From: Deltaproteobacteria bacterium HGW-Deltaproteobacteria-12
GTDB taxonomy: Bacteria > Desulfobacterota > Syntrophia > Syntrophales > Smithellaceae
Assembly (NCBI GenBank): GCA_002840565.1
Contig: PHBK01000026.1
Span: forward strand, 46,916 to 110,915
Direction: 5' to 3'
DNA length: 64,000 nucleotides
This document shows positions 42,853 through 52,027 of this stretch, in pieces. Both the position numbers and the translations under genes were made by a program. A model generated the notes under the pieces. That model was not told the origin of the DNA. It worked only from the letters and a program-made list of their open reading frames with translations, and made no database searches. Position 1 is the first letter of the stretch; every line of letters begins with the position of its first letter.

Positions 42853-42897
42853 TCGGTGCAAGTTCCTAAAGTTTAGAACGGATCTTTCAGGTTATAA

Positions 42898-44139
42898 CTA
42901 TTTATAATTAGATACATTTTTAGGACGCGTATAGAGCAGTGCAACGACAAAACCGATAACCAGACAAAGCGCAGCGGTGATGAGAGACTGCTGTTTGTTG
43001 AACTCGGCGAAAACAAAACCGCCCACGACACCTGCCGCGCCCCATGCCGTCAATAAAAAACCATAGACTTTACCGATATACGTCGGTCCGAAGGAATCAG
43101 CAGCAAAAGCCGGCATAACAGCAAATCCGCCACCCAGGCACGAGAGCAGATAGCAGGCAATGATGGTGAAGATGAGGACGCTGGTGACTTGTGGCAACAG
43201 AATATATAAGATTGCCTGTGACAGAAACATGGTCATATAAACACCTTTACGACCGATCTTATCGGAAACTGCGGCCCAAAACAACCGTCCCAAACCGTTG
43301 AATATGGATGCTGTGGCCAGAACGCCGCCGCCCAGAACAGCGAGTTTTGCCGGGTCATCAATATTTTGTGCAAGTTTGATAACTTCCTGGGCCATGGGCG
43401 AGAGCTTGGACAAAAGGCCCATGCCCGCAGTGACATTCAGAAAAAGCATAACCCAGAGCATATACCACTGACGGGTTTTCTTCGCTTCCGCCCAACTGAA
43501 GGAATCGGCTGCGCTGACTGTCGTAGCCGCGGGGGTGAAGCCTTTAGGCAGCCAACCCGCCGGAGGATTTTTCAATGTCAGAGAGGCAGAAATCGCAACG
43601 ATGGAGTAAACAACACCGAGGATAAGAAAGGTATTGGCCACGCCGGCTTTATTGATGATACCGGGAGCAATCATGCCGATGAAGAAAGCGCCGAAACCAA
43701 ATCCCATAACGGCCAGACCCGTGATCAAACCGCGCTTGTCGGGAAACCACCGGATCAAAGTGGCAATCGGCACAACATAGGCAAGGCCGTTGCCGATGCC
43801 GGCGATAAAGCCATATCCGAATAAAAGAAACCAGAAATTACCGATATAAAGAGCGACGCCACCCAATAAAACACCCGCCCCATACAAACAGGTGCCCAGC
43901 GTTGCAACAAACTTGGGGCCTTTTTTATCCACCAGCATACCGCCCAACGCGGCAGAAATACCAATGACACCGATAATCAGCATGAATACCCGCGATACAA
44001 CTTTCATCTCCCAGCCCTGGGCAGCCACGATTGGTTTGACAAAGACCGACCAGGCATACACTGTTCCCAGGGTCAGCATGATGAAGACACCTGCAAGCGC
44101 AATAAACCAGCGTTTGCTCTCTAAATTTTCATTTGCCAT
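42898..44139 (-). CDS. OFA-family MFS transporter (oxalate/formate antiporter type)
   Basis: A 413-residue MFS protein with about 12 hydrophobic segments. Family marks are LGTVYAWSVFVKP in the first helix, GFGFGAFFIGMIAP, and GRLFWAAVSDKIGRKG in the central cytoplasmic loop. OFA members exchange or carry oxalate, formate and other small acids. It follows the formate dehydrogenase gene by 74 nt on the same strand, so formate or a related acid is the likely cargo. AAGGAG precedes the ATG. Confidence 0.82.
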   Translation of the reverse strand: MANENLESKRWFIALAGVFIMLTLGTVYAWSVFVKPIVAAQGWEMKVVSRVFMLIIGVIGISAALGGMLVDKKGPKFVATLGTCLYGAGVLLGGVALYIGNFWFLLFGYGFIAGIGNGLAYVVPIATLIRWFPDKRGLITGLAVMGFGFGAFFIGMIAPGIINKAGVANTFLILGVVYSIVAISASLTLKNPPAGWLPKGFTPAATTVSAADSFSWAEAKKTRQWYMLWVMLFLNVTAGMGLLSKLSPMAQEVIKLAQNIDDPAKLAVLGGGVLATASIFNGLGRLFWAAVSDKIGRKGVYMTMFLSQAILYILLPQVTSVLIFTIIACYLLSCLGGGFAVMPAFAADSFGPTYIGKVYGFLLTAWGAAGVVGGFVFAEFNKQQSLITAALCLVIGFVVALLYTRPKNVSNYK

Positions 44140-44213
44140 AGATTTTCTCCTTAAATAAATAAGTATTTATTTTAAAAAACCACCGCAAAAACGGGGCATT
44201 TTAATAAATGATA

Positions 44214-46913
44214 TTAAGCTGCTTCCAGTTTGACCGCGCAGACCTTGAGCTCGGGAATCTTGCCTGTCGGATCCAAAACAGGATTAGTCAATAAATTAAC
44301 CGCTGCTTCTGCAAAGTGGAAGTTCATAAATATTACTCCCCGGGAACTTCTTTCGGTTATTTGTGCTCGAGCCTGGATAGTGCCGCGCCTTGATGTTACT
44401 TTAACCATCTGGCCATCCCTGATGCCGATTTTATCCGCATCAAAAGGATTAATTTCCACCAGACTTTCCGGGCAGCGCTCGCTCGGCCCCTGAGCACGTC
44501 TGGTCATTGTTCCCGTATGGTAATGATAGAGAACCCGGCCGGTGGATAGAATCAGCGGAAAATCAGCATCGGGCAGTTCTGCCGGCGGTATAAACTCAAC
44601 TGCGTGAAAAAGTCCGCGGCCGCGGGAAAATCTGTCTTTGTGCAGAAATTTTGTTCCCCGATGATCGTTAGTGGGGCAGGGCCATTGCAGCCCTTCTTTG
44701 TCAATTCTTCTATATGTAATGCCGGCATAGCTGGGCGTTACGGAAGTGATTTCTTCAAAGATCTGCTGCGCCGATGAATATTGCATGGGATAGCCCATCC
44801 GGGTGGCAATTTCGGCAATGATTTCCCAATCCGGTTTTGCCTCGCCTGGTGCGGCAACGGCTTGGCGAATGCGTTGGACGCGGCGTTCCGTATTGGTGAA
44901 TGTACCGTCTTTCTCGGCAAAGCTGGCGGAGGGCAGAACAACATCAGCTATTTGTGCCGTTTCCGTTAAGAAAATATCCTGCACGATTAACAAATCCAAT
45001 TTTTTAAGTTCTTCTTTAACGGAATGCAAATCAGGATCGGAGAGGAGCGGGTTTTCACCCATAATATACAGAGCTTTAATCCGGCCGCTGCCGGCCGCAC
45101 TCATAATTTCCATCAGCGTCAATCCCGGTTTGGGTGATAAGGTCGCCTGCCAGGCTGTTTCGAATTTTTTCCGCGCCTCTTCATTGGCGACCTGCTGGTA
45201 TGCGGGGTAAACATTAGGTAATCCACCCATGTCACAGGCGCCCTGAACATTATTTTGACCGCGTAACGGATTTACTCCGCCGCCTTCAATACCTACATTG
45301 CCGCAGAGCATCGCCAGGTTGGCAATAGTTTTCACATTGTCTGTACCGCTGATATGCTGTGTCAGTCCCATTGCATAGATAATGCTGGCTTTATTGGCTT
45401 TGGCATACATCCGGGCGGCCTTTTTCAAGTCTTCCGCCGGGATGCCGGATATTTTTTCCACATATTCCGGCGTATATTTCTCTACTGTTGCTTTCAGAGC
45501 ATCAAAGCCCTCCGTGCGCTCTTCCACATAAGATTTGGCATAAAGGCCTTCATTGATTATCACATTCATCAAACAGTTGAAGACAGCCACATCCGTTCCC
45601 GGTTTCTGGCACAGCCAGATGTCGGCATACTTAACCAGATCAATTTTCCGCGGATCGATAACAATGAGTTTTGTCCCCTGCTGGCGTACTGCCCGCTTGA
45701 CTTTCATGCCGATAACAGGATGGTTTTCAGTGGTATTACTGCCGGTGGCTAAAATTAAATTGGTATATTCCAGTTCATCGATGGAATTAGTCATCGCTCC
45801 ACTTCCGAAGGCGGCGGCCAGACCGGCCACCGTAACGGAGTGTCAGAGTCTCGCGCAGTGATCGACATTATTGGTGCCGATTACCGCGCGCATAAACTTT
45901 TGAAAAAGATAATTTTCTTCGTTGGTGCAACGGGCGGAAGAAAGCCCCGCAATGCTGTCCGCGCCGCTTGCTTTTTTAACGGCCGTTAATTTATCGGCGA
46001 TGAACTTGTAAGCTTCATCCCAGCTGGCTTCTTTTAAATCGCCGTTTTTATCGTATCGTATTAAAGGTTTTTTCAGGCGGTCGGGGTGGGCAATAAAATC
46101 CATGCCGAAACGTCCCTTTACACAGAGGCTTCCCTCGTTGGGCTTTCCGTATTCGCGGTTTCCCGACACTTTTACTATTTTCCCCTCGTGAATAAACAGA
46201 TCCATTTGACAGCCGACGCCGCAATATGTGCAGGTTGTTCTGACTTTTTCCGTCTCCCACGGGCGGCCGGCAAACTTGGCCTGCCTGTAAGTGATGGCAC
46301 CGGTAGGGCACACCTGCAAACACTCACCGCAGAAGACACAGGAAGAAGCAATGTAGTCAGCGTCGAAAGCCGGCCCTACTTTGGCATGGGATCCGCGCAT
46401 CGAGAAATCAAGCACTTCGTTAACCTGTATCTCGTTGCAGGCTCGAATGCAGCGGCCGCAGAGGACACACTTGTTGAGATCGCGCTGGATCATGGTATTG
46501 GATGTTTCCGGAGCATAACCGGGGGCTTGTATCGGAAAACGAGGCTGTTCTATCTTTAGCCAGTAAATTAAATTCTGCAGTTCGCATTGACCGTTCTGCT
46601 CGCACGTCAGACAATTATGATCACCTGACGACCAGAGCAGCTCCACGATCATTCTTTGAGCGTCGCGCACCTGTTTTGTGTTTGTGCGGATGACCATCCC
46701 CGGGCTGACCGGCATACAGCAGGAGGCAACAAGCGATCTGGCCTTTTCCACCTCGACTACGCAGACCCGGCAGGCTCCAACGTTTGTTGTCCGTGAATAA
46801 TGACAAAGGGTCGGTATGAAGATGCCATTTTCGGTAGCGCTCTCCAGAATGGTCTGCCCCGGTTTGGCAGTGACTTCCTGTCCGTCGATTGTGATCAGTA
46901 TCTTTTTTTCCAT
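44214..46913 (-). CDS. fdhA: Selenocysteine formate dehydrogenase, catalytic subunit
   Basis: One gene of 899 codons, not two: the TGA at 45843-45845 is in frame and falls exactly where these enzymes carry Sec or Cys (HCARL-U-HSVTVAGLA), giving Sec357. A SECIS-like hairpin lies 11 nt downstream. Domains: N-terminal [2Fe-2S] (C37, C48, C51 and C65 or C66), a NuoG-like cluster (H99 region, C101, C104, C110), two [4Fe-4S] sites (C149-C159, C192-C202), the MopB [4Fe-4S] (C228, C231, C235, C264), then the bis-MGD domain and its C-terminal barrel. The ATG at 46913 has AGGAGC upstream; the longer form to 47018 is rejected. No beta or gamma subunit adjoins. Confidence 0.9.
45813..45831 (-). promoter_or_regulatory. 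SECIS-like hairpin for Sec insertion in fdhA
   Basis: On the minus strand GGTGGCC (45831-45825) pairs with GGCCGCC (45819-45813) at all seven positions, one G-U, around the apical loop GGTCT (45824-45820). It starts 11 nt after the in-frame TGA. The E. coli fdhF SECIS has the same 11-nt spacing and the GGUCU apex recognised by SelB. Confidence 0.85.
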
Positions 46914-47170
46914 CGATAAGCTCCTGATTTTAAAAAGAATAATTAATTTTATTGTAAATGAGTGGCTTGTTTTTAATGTTAACGGGATGCTTCTATTACT
47001 CTTCTCCTCATTTGTCAATTCGAAAGGCGAATTATGGAAAAAAACAGGTGCTGTTTTATGTTTTGCAGCAGGAACTGTCCGGCCAGGGAATCCATGACAG
47101 ATGGAATTAAGATCAGTAATTATAATAACATTTTAGACCAAGTTCCATCCGCCCAGCCAGAATAAATATG

Positions 47171-47199
47171 TTGATATGAATTGGCAAATAAGATAAGAA
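47171..47199 (+). promoter_or_regulatory. Candidate promoter for the fused acyl-CoA synthetase
   Basis: TTGATA at 47171-47176, 17-nt spacer, TAAGAA at 47194-47199; transcription would start about 60 nt before the gene. Confidence 0.35.
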
Positions 47200-47228
47200 C
47201 TCGACGATTTTGACTGGCAAATCAACAG

Positions 47229-47242
47229 GGGTGCTAGCACCC
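47229..47242. promoter_or_regulatory. 14-bp perfect palindrome GGGTGCTAGCACCC
   Basis: A self-complementary 14-mer between the candidate promoter and the ribosome binding site (GAGGTGA) of the acyl-CoA synthetase gene. Likely an operator; as RNA the loop would be too tight without opening central pairs. Confidence 0.45.
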
Positions 47243-47267
47243 TCTCCAGATAACTGAGGTGAAATAA

Positions 47268-49469
47268 ATGGAAAGTGAACAAATCAGGGATAAGATAATA
47301 GAAAGTGCAAAAAACGAAAAACGATCGGCGCTTACGGAAGCGGAATCAAAAATAATTCTTTCCCGATATGAAATACCCGTAGTTGAAGAGACTGTTGTTC
47401 TGACGCCGGCTGATGCCGTGAAGGCTGCGGAGAAGTTCGGCTATCCTGTTGTGCTTAAAGGTTTGGGATCAAAGCTGATGCATAAAACGGAGCGGGGGCT
47501 GGTCCGGTTGAATTTATTGACCCCGGATTCAGTTCTTGCTGCGGCAAGCGAGATCGGCAGTTCTGCAGGAGAGGATCTGGAAGGATACCTCGTGCAGAGG
47601 ATGATGCGGGGGCGAAGAGAGTTTGTTGCCGGGCTGTTCTGTGATGAGCAATTCGGGCCGGTAGTTATGTTCGGTCTGGGTGGCGTATTTACCGAGGCGC
47701 TGGACGATGTTGTTTTTCGGGTGGCTCCGGTAAGTGAGGCGCAGGCCGAGGCGATGCTCGATGAGTTCCGTTCGGTAAAGCTTCTCGGGCCATTCCGCGG
47801 AGAGAAGCCGGTGAGCCGGAAAAAAATAATCGACGTCATAACGGGTCTGTCGCGACTGGCGATGGAATGCCCCGATATCGTCGAAGTGGATATTAATCCT
47901 CTGGTGGCGGATGCCGCAGGTGAAATCACAGCAGTGGATGCTCTGATAATCCTCGGCCGGAGAATCGACGACACATTGAATCGCCGTCCGGTTAATCCGA
48001 AGGATATTTATAAGATGTTTTCACCCCGGTCCATTGCCTTTGTTGGCATATCGGGCGATGTCAGGAAATGGGGATATCGGCTTCTGGCAAATACCGTATC
48101 CGGTGATTTTGCCGGGGAGATTTATCTGGTTAATCCCAACGGTAAGGATGTTGCCGGCAGAAAGGTTTATAAATCCCTGTTGGATATTCCGGGTAAAGTT
48201 GATATTGCCGTCGTGACAATACCGGCCTCGCTTATTCTGGATCTGATACCGGTGCTGAAAGAGAAGAGAGTCAGATACGTACTGCTGATCACTTCGGGTT
48301 TTGCCGAGGCGGGAGGCGCCGGTGTGCAGCTGGAAAAAGATCTTGTTGCGGCGGCGGAAGATGCGGGCATTCTAATCATCGGTCCCAATACAATGGGGCT
48401 TAATAATCCCCATGCGAAGTTGTTTTGCGTGGGATCGGCCGCCTGGCCCAAAGCGGGTTCAGTTTCATTAGTAGCCCAATCCGGCAATTTGGGAACGCAA
48501 CTTATCTCTTTTGCTGAAAATGAGAATATCGGCCTGCGCGCTTTTTGCGGTTCCGGCAATGAGGCCATGGTGACAGTGGAAGATTTTATGGGCGCTTTTG
48601 AGGTTGATGATATCACCAAAACTGTTCTTCTGTATATCGAGAGCGTAAAAGACGGACGGCGTTTTTTGCAGCAGGCCGAACGCGTTTCCCGGAAAAAGCC
48701 GGTCGTTTTGCTCAAGGGAGGACGAACGGAGGCGGGAAACAGCGCAGCGGCCAGTCATACGGGAGCCATGGCTTCCAATATGCGGGTATTCAATGCCGCG
48801 TGCCGTCAGGCGGGAATCATTCTGGCAAGACAACCAATGGATCTGCTGGATCTCTCTGCTGCTTTTTCATCGCTTCCACTGCCCCGGGGAAAACGCGTTG
48901 CCCTGATTACGCTGGGGGGAGGATGGGGCGTAGTCGCTACGGATCAATGCGCCGAATCCGGGCTTTCAATTCCGCAGCTGTCGGCGGATATTATAAGGCG
49001 GATTGATGAAATTCTGCCTGCTTATTGGAGTCGCGGGAACCCGGTTGATCTCGTGGGCGAACTCAATTTTGACGCCGCCACTAAAGTTGTCGGGATGCTG
49101 GCCGAGTGGGATGGATGTGACGCCATTATTCATCTGGGTGTCGAGGGAGTGGAATCGTTGCTCGAAAACTTCGGAAAGTCCTGCATAAAATTACAACCGG
49201 AGTTACAAGGACCTCTTGCCCAGAGACGGCTGGAAATGGCGAAGTTAGAGAGCCTCTATATTGACCACACAATTCGGCTGATGGAGAAATACCGTAAACC
49301 AATTCTGGGCGTCAGACTTCTGGATGGCAATGGGAAACAGGCGGTACGGGATATGGCCGGAAGTGAATTCAAGGCAGTATCCTTTCCGACACCTGAACGC
49401 GCCGTCAATGCCCTGGCCGGAATGGTGCGCTATACCAGATGGCTGAACCGCGAGGGGGTTCAGAAGTAA
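47268..49469 (+). CDS. Fused ADP-forming acyl-CoA synthetase (beta-alpha)
   Basis: A 733-residue single-chain version of the two-subunit enzyme at 25.8-27.9 kb, with the order ATP-grasp (about 1-235) then CoA-binding and ligase domains (about 245-733). Matching blocks: YPVVLKGLGSKLMHKTERG, VMFGLGGVFTEALDDVVF, EVDINPLVADAAG, FSPRSIAFVGIS, and the phosphohistidine region AAASHTGAMASN, here with the usual glycine. It may conserve ATP from acetyl-CoA or another acyl-CoA. Promoter and operator-like elements lie upstream; no operon partner. Confidence 0.9.
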   Translation: MESEQIRDKIIESAKNEKRSALTEAESKIILSRYEIPVVEETVVLTPADAVKAAEKFGYPVVLKGLGSKLMHKTERGLVRLNLLTPDSVLAAASEIGSSAGEDLEGYLVQRMMRGRREFVAGLFCDEQFGPVVMFGLGGVFTEALDDVVFRVAPVSEAQAEAMLDEFRSVKLLGPFRGEKPVSRKKIIDVITGLSRLAMECPDIVEVDINPLVADAAGEITAVDALIILGRRIDDTLNRRPVNPKDIYKMFSPRSIAFVGISGDVRKWGYRLLANTVSGDFAGEIYLVNPNGKDVAGRKVYKSLLDIPGKVDIAVVTIPASLILDLIPVLKEKRVRYVLLITSGFAEAGGAGVQLEKDLVAAAEDAGILIIGPNTMGLNNPHAKLFCVGSAAWPKAGSVSLVAQSGNLGTQLISFAENENIGLRAFCGSGNEAMVTVEDFMGAFEVDDITKTVLLYIESVKDGRRFLQQAERVSRKKPVVLLKGGRTEAGNSAAASHTGAMASNMRVFNAACRQAGIILARQPMDLLDLSAAFSSLPLPRGKRVALITLGGGWGVVATDQCAESGLSIPQLSADIIRRIDEILPAYWSRGNPVDLVGELNFDAATKVVGMLAEWDGCDAIIHLGVEGVESLLENFGKSCIKLQPELQGPLAQRRLEMAKLESLYIDHTIRLMEKYRKPILGVRLLDGNGKQAVRDMAGSEFKAVSFPTPERAVNALAGMVRYTRWLNREGVQK

Positions 49470-49492
49470 AAGAATAACAAAGAAATGGATAT

Positions 49493-50176
49493 TCAGAGGG
49501 GATGGTTCCAGCCCATGGCCAGGTCATCCTGGGCGTGATTTGAGGTAATATTGTCTTCAATCCTTTTTCGCAGCGCTTCAAACTCCGATTCCGGGAGATC
49601 TTCAGGGACAAAGATAGGTTCCGCCCAGCGGATCATTACCCGGCTGAATGGTTTCGGAATCAGGAACTGATCCCAGCTTTTCAGCATCCAGGCCCGGTTT
49701 GTGGATATGATAACCGGATAGACGAGAGCCCCGGAACGCTGGGCAATTCTGATTATCCCGGCCTTGACGATTCCTTTAGGCCCCCGTGGCCCGTCCACTG
49801 CATGTACAGCGGCCGGATGGTCGGCCAGATATTCGACAACGGCATCGAGTGCCTCCTTGCCGCCTTTGGAACTGGAACCGCGGATAGGGTGAAAATTAAG
49901 CCGGGAGACAACTGTGGCGATCAAGTCGCCATCACGGCTCTGACTGATCATTGCGGCGAGTGAAAAACGGCCGAATCGTTTCGCATAATCAATGACCCCG
50001 AACATCCGCTGATGCAGAAGGGCAATAACTACTTTCTGGTTGTTTTCAAGAGTGCGTATGATATGCTCTTCCCCGAGGATCGTTTTGCGGATCGTACTCA
50101 GATAGGCACGAATCAAGTTGTGGGCCAGCGGAATAAGACCATATCTTATAGCCAGGGCCGACAATCGTTTCCACAT
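49493..50176 (-). CDS. DUF374 lysophospholipid acyltransferase-like protein
   Basis: A 227-residue LPLAT-like protein of the DUF374 group. Family blocks: VIALLHQRMFGVIDYAKR with the histidine, FSLAAMISQSRDGDLIA, FHPIRGSSSKGGKEAL and VDGPRGPKGIVKAGI. It probably acylates a lipid at the membrane; close relatives are linked to lipid A or phospholipid modification. AGGAGAC precedes the ATG. Convergent with the acyl-CoA synthetase gene. Confidence 0.82.
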   Translation of the reverse strand: MWKRLSALAIRYGLIPLAHNLIRAYLSTIRKTILGEEHIIRTLENNQKVVIALLHQRMFGVIDYAKRFGRFSLAAMISQSRDGDLIATVVSRLNFHPIRGSSSKGGKEALDAVVEYLADHPAAVHAVDGPRGPKGIVKAGIIRIAQRSGALVYPVIISTNRAWMLKSWDQFLIPKPFSRVMIRWAEPIFVPEDLPESEFEALRKRIEDNITSNHAQDDLAMGWNHPL

Positions 50177-50360
50177 AAATGTCTCCTAATCTCTTCCTGT
50201 GGGGCGATGTCCTTCACCCGTGTATTTTTTGCAAAAGATATTGCTTTCTGACGGGTGGACTATAGGAAAGTTAAGTATTTATGTCAATTATTTTTCTCAA
50301 AATGTTATACAGAACAAATAAGGCGTAAAATAAAAAAACAGCAGAAAGCAGGGAGTTCAT

Positions 50361-51476
50361 ATGGTTGTTGCCGCACAAAATGACACGTGCAAAGAAAGCG
50401 CACGAATAATTGCAGAATTATCTTTTTCCATAGGTGTTTACCGTCCGCCCAGCGAAGGAGGAAGTGCCTCATTGCTGTTGAGAGTGACGGAGAATTGCCC
50501 CTGGAATAAATGTGCCTTTTGTGAAATGTATAAAGATCATCCATTTGTGTATCGCAGCGTGGACGACATAAAGAGCGATATTGATACGGTAAAAAAAATC
50601 AGTGACGAGATTAAGGCGGTCTCCGAAAAAATCGGTCAGGGTGGTAAGATTACCCGGGATGTCGGGATGGCGATACTGCGGGCCGATCCTTCCTTAAACA
50701 ACAATCAATATTTCATTTCCGTGTTCAACTGGCTCTATTCAGGCGGAAAGACGGCCTTTCTTCAGGACGCCGACAGCATGATTATGCGCCCCCGGGAGTT
50801 GATTGCCGTTCTTAAATATCTGCGGGAAAAATTACTGAGCTTGATCCGGGTGACGTCATACGCCCGTTCCAAGACGCTGGCACATAGAAAACCCGAGGAT
50901 TTACAGGCGATTCGTGAAGCAGGCCTTGATCGTCTGCATGTTGGTCTGGAAACGGGCGATGATGAGCTACTGGCTGTTATCAGCAAAGGTGTGACCAGCG
51001 CACAGCAGATTGAGGGTGGTAAAAAGGCCATGGCTGCGGGATTCCAACTCTCCGAGTACTGGATGACTGATCTGGGCGGCCGGGAGCGCTGGCGGCAGCA
51101 TGCGGAAAATACTGCCCGTGTGCTCACGGCAATTAATCCTCATTACATACGGTCACGGCCTTTTGTTCCCCGCCCCGGGACTCCGATATTTGATGAGTAT
51201 GAAAACGGCCGGCTGCATATTTCTTCACCTCATGAACGTCTGGAAGAATTGCGTGTCATGATCGAAGGGCTGAATGTTACATCGCGTGTTTGCTTTGATC
51301 ATCAGATGAATTCCTGGTCAAACAGGCAAGGCGGGCTGCTCTTCCATCAGGATTATGAAGGTTATAAATTCCCGGAAGAAAAACCACTCGTTTTGGAACT
51401 GATCAGCGAAGGACTGTCTCTGGACGAAAGCCGTCATATTAACGTCAAAGATCTCATCGCAATGAACTCACTGTGA
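50361..51476 (+). CDS. Radical SAM protein with CX4CX2C motif
   Basis: A 371-residue radical SAM enzyme. The cluster cysteines are C46, C51 and C54 (NCPWNKCAFCEMYKDH), so spacing is C-x4-C-x2-C rather than the canonical C-x3-C-x2-C. Later blocks are typical of the fold: GLDRLHVGLETGDDELL and the HYIRSRPFVPRPGTP segment. This group is widely annotated but uncharacterised. GGGAG precedes the ATG. A single gene with no substrate-revealing neighbours. Confidence 0.85.
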   Translation: MVVAAQNDTCKESARIIAELSFSIGVYRPPSEGGSASLLLRVTENCPWNKCAFCEMYKDHPFVYRSVDDIKSDIDTVKKISDEIKAVSEKIGQGGKITRDVGMAILRADPSLNNNQYFISVFNWLYSGGKTAFLQDADSMIMRPRELIAVLKYLREKLLSLIRVTSYARSKTLAHRKPEDLQAIREAGLDRLHVGLETGDDELLAVISKGVTSAQQIEGGKKAMAAGFQLSEYWMTDLGGRERWRQHAENTARVLTAINPHYIRSRPFVPRPGTPIFDEYENGRLHISSPHERLEELRVMIEGLNVTSRVCFDHQMNSWSNRQGGLLFHQDYEGYKFPEEKPLVLELISEGLSLDESRHINVKDLIAMNSL

Positions 51477-52027
51477 GATTGGAAGCTTAAAGATAGTCCT
51501 TAATGTCTTTTTCCAGCATGTAATTATGTAGAAAACCGAAATACATTGCCGGTCGAAAAAAACTGTTTAATTTTGAAAAAATTAATTGACACTTTCTGAT
51601 GGTTTAGATAAATTTCATATTAATTAATGGCAAGTGTCGTCAATCAACCGACATGCGATAAACATACTTTGTTTCAGGCAACATTCCTCAGCTCTAAGTT
51701 CTAAGGCTTGCCCGAATTTCCCGATCCCGGGTAAATCGGCGGGCAGGTCATCAAAAATATACTCGACCCTGTTTAGATTGTTTTAAATGATTTTGTTGTA
51801 GATACCAATTAGCACTGCAATGCTTCAGTTGTCTTTGTAGTTGAGTTATCTTCGGCGGAAAAGAGTGGAACAAATCGAAAAGGAGAACGGGTTATATATC
51901 TTTTAATCGCATTATCAGCACACAGCACAATTATTTATTCTAGTAGTTTAAAGAACGTTGGCCTTTTTTTATGGCCAATAATACTAGACGCACGCCCATA
52001 ACAAAATAGACAAGCGAAGGTGAAAAT
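51477..52027. other. 551-nt upstream region of the Liv/CaiB operon
   Basis: No gene seen. It contains one good sigma-70-like promoter and, near its end, a T-rich hairpin TTGGCC-TTTTTTTAT-GGCCAA (about 51958-51978). The leader from the promoter would be about 400 nt, long enough for regulation by RNA structure, though I recognise no known riboswitch. Confidence 0.45.
51586..51614 (+). promoter_or_regulatory. Candidate promoter of the Liv/CaiB operon
   Basis: TTGACA at 51586-51591, 17-nt spacer, TAAATT at 51609-51614. The -35 is consensus. Confidence 0.45.

Larger units (their letters stand above)
46914..47267. other. Divergent intergenic region between fdhA and the fused acyl-CoA synthetase
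   Basis: 354 nt holding the promoters of both genes. No gene. Two elements are listed separately: a candidate promoter at 47171 and a palindrome at 47229. Confidence 0.5.

Noticed and set aside
44214..47018. Two separate formate dehydrogenase genes split at 45843
   Set aside because: The stop is a TGA at the conserved Sec position, the frames are continuous, and a SECIS-like hairpin follows. One selenoprotein gene explains all of this.
46914..47018. N-terminal extension of the formate dehydrogenase
   Set aside because: The ATG at 46913 has AGGAGC at the right distance, and the protein then begins at the conserved [2Fe-2S] domain.
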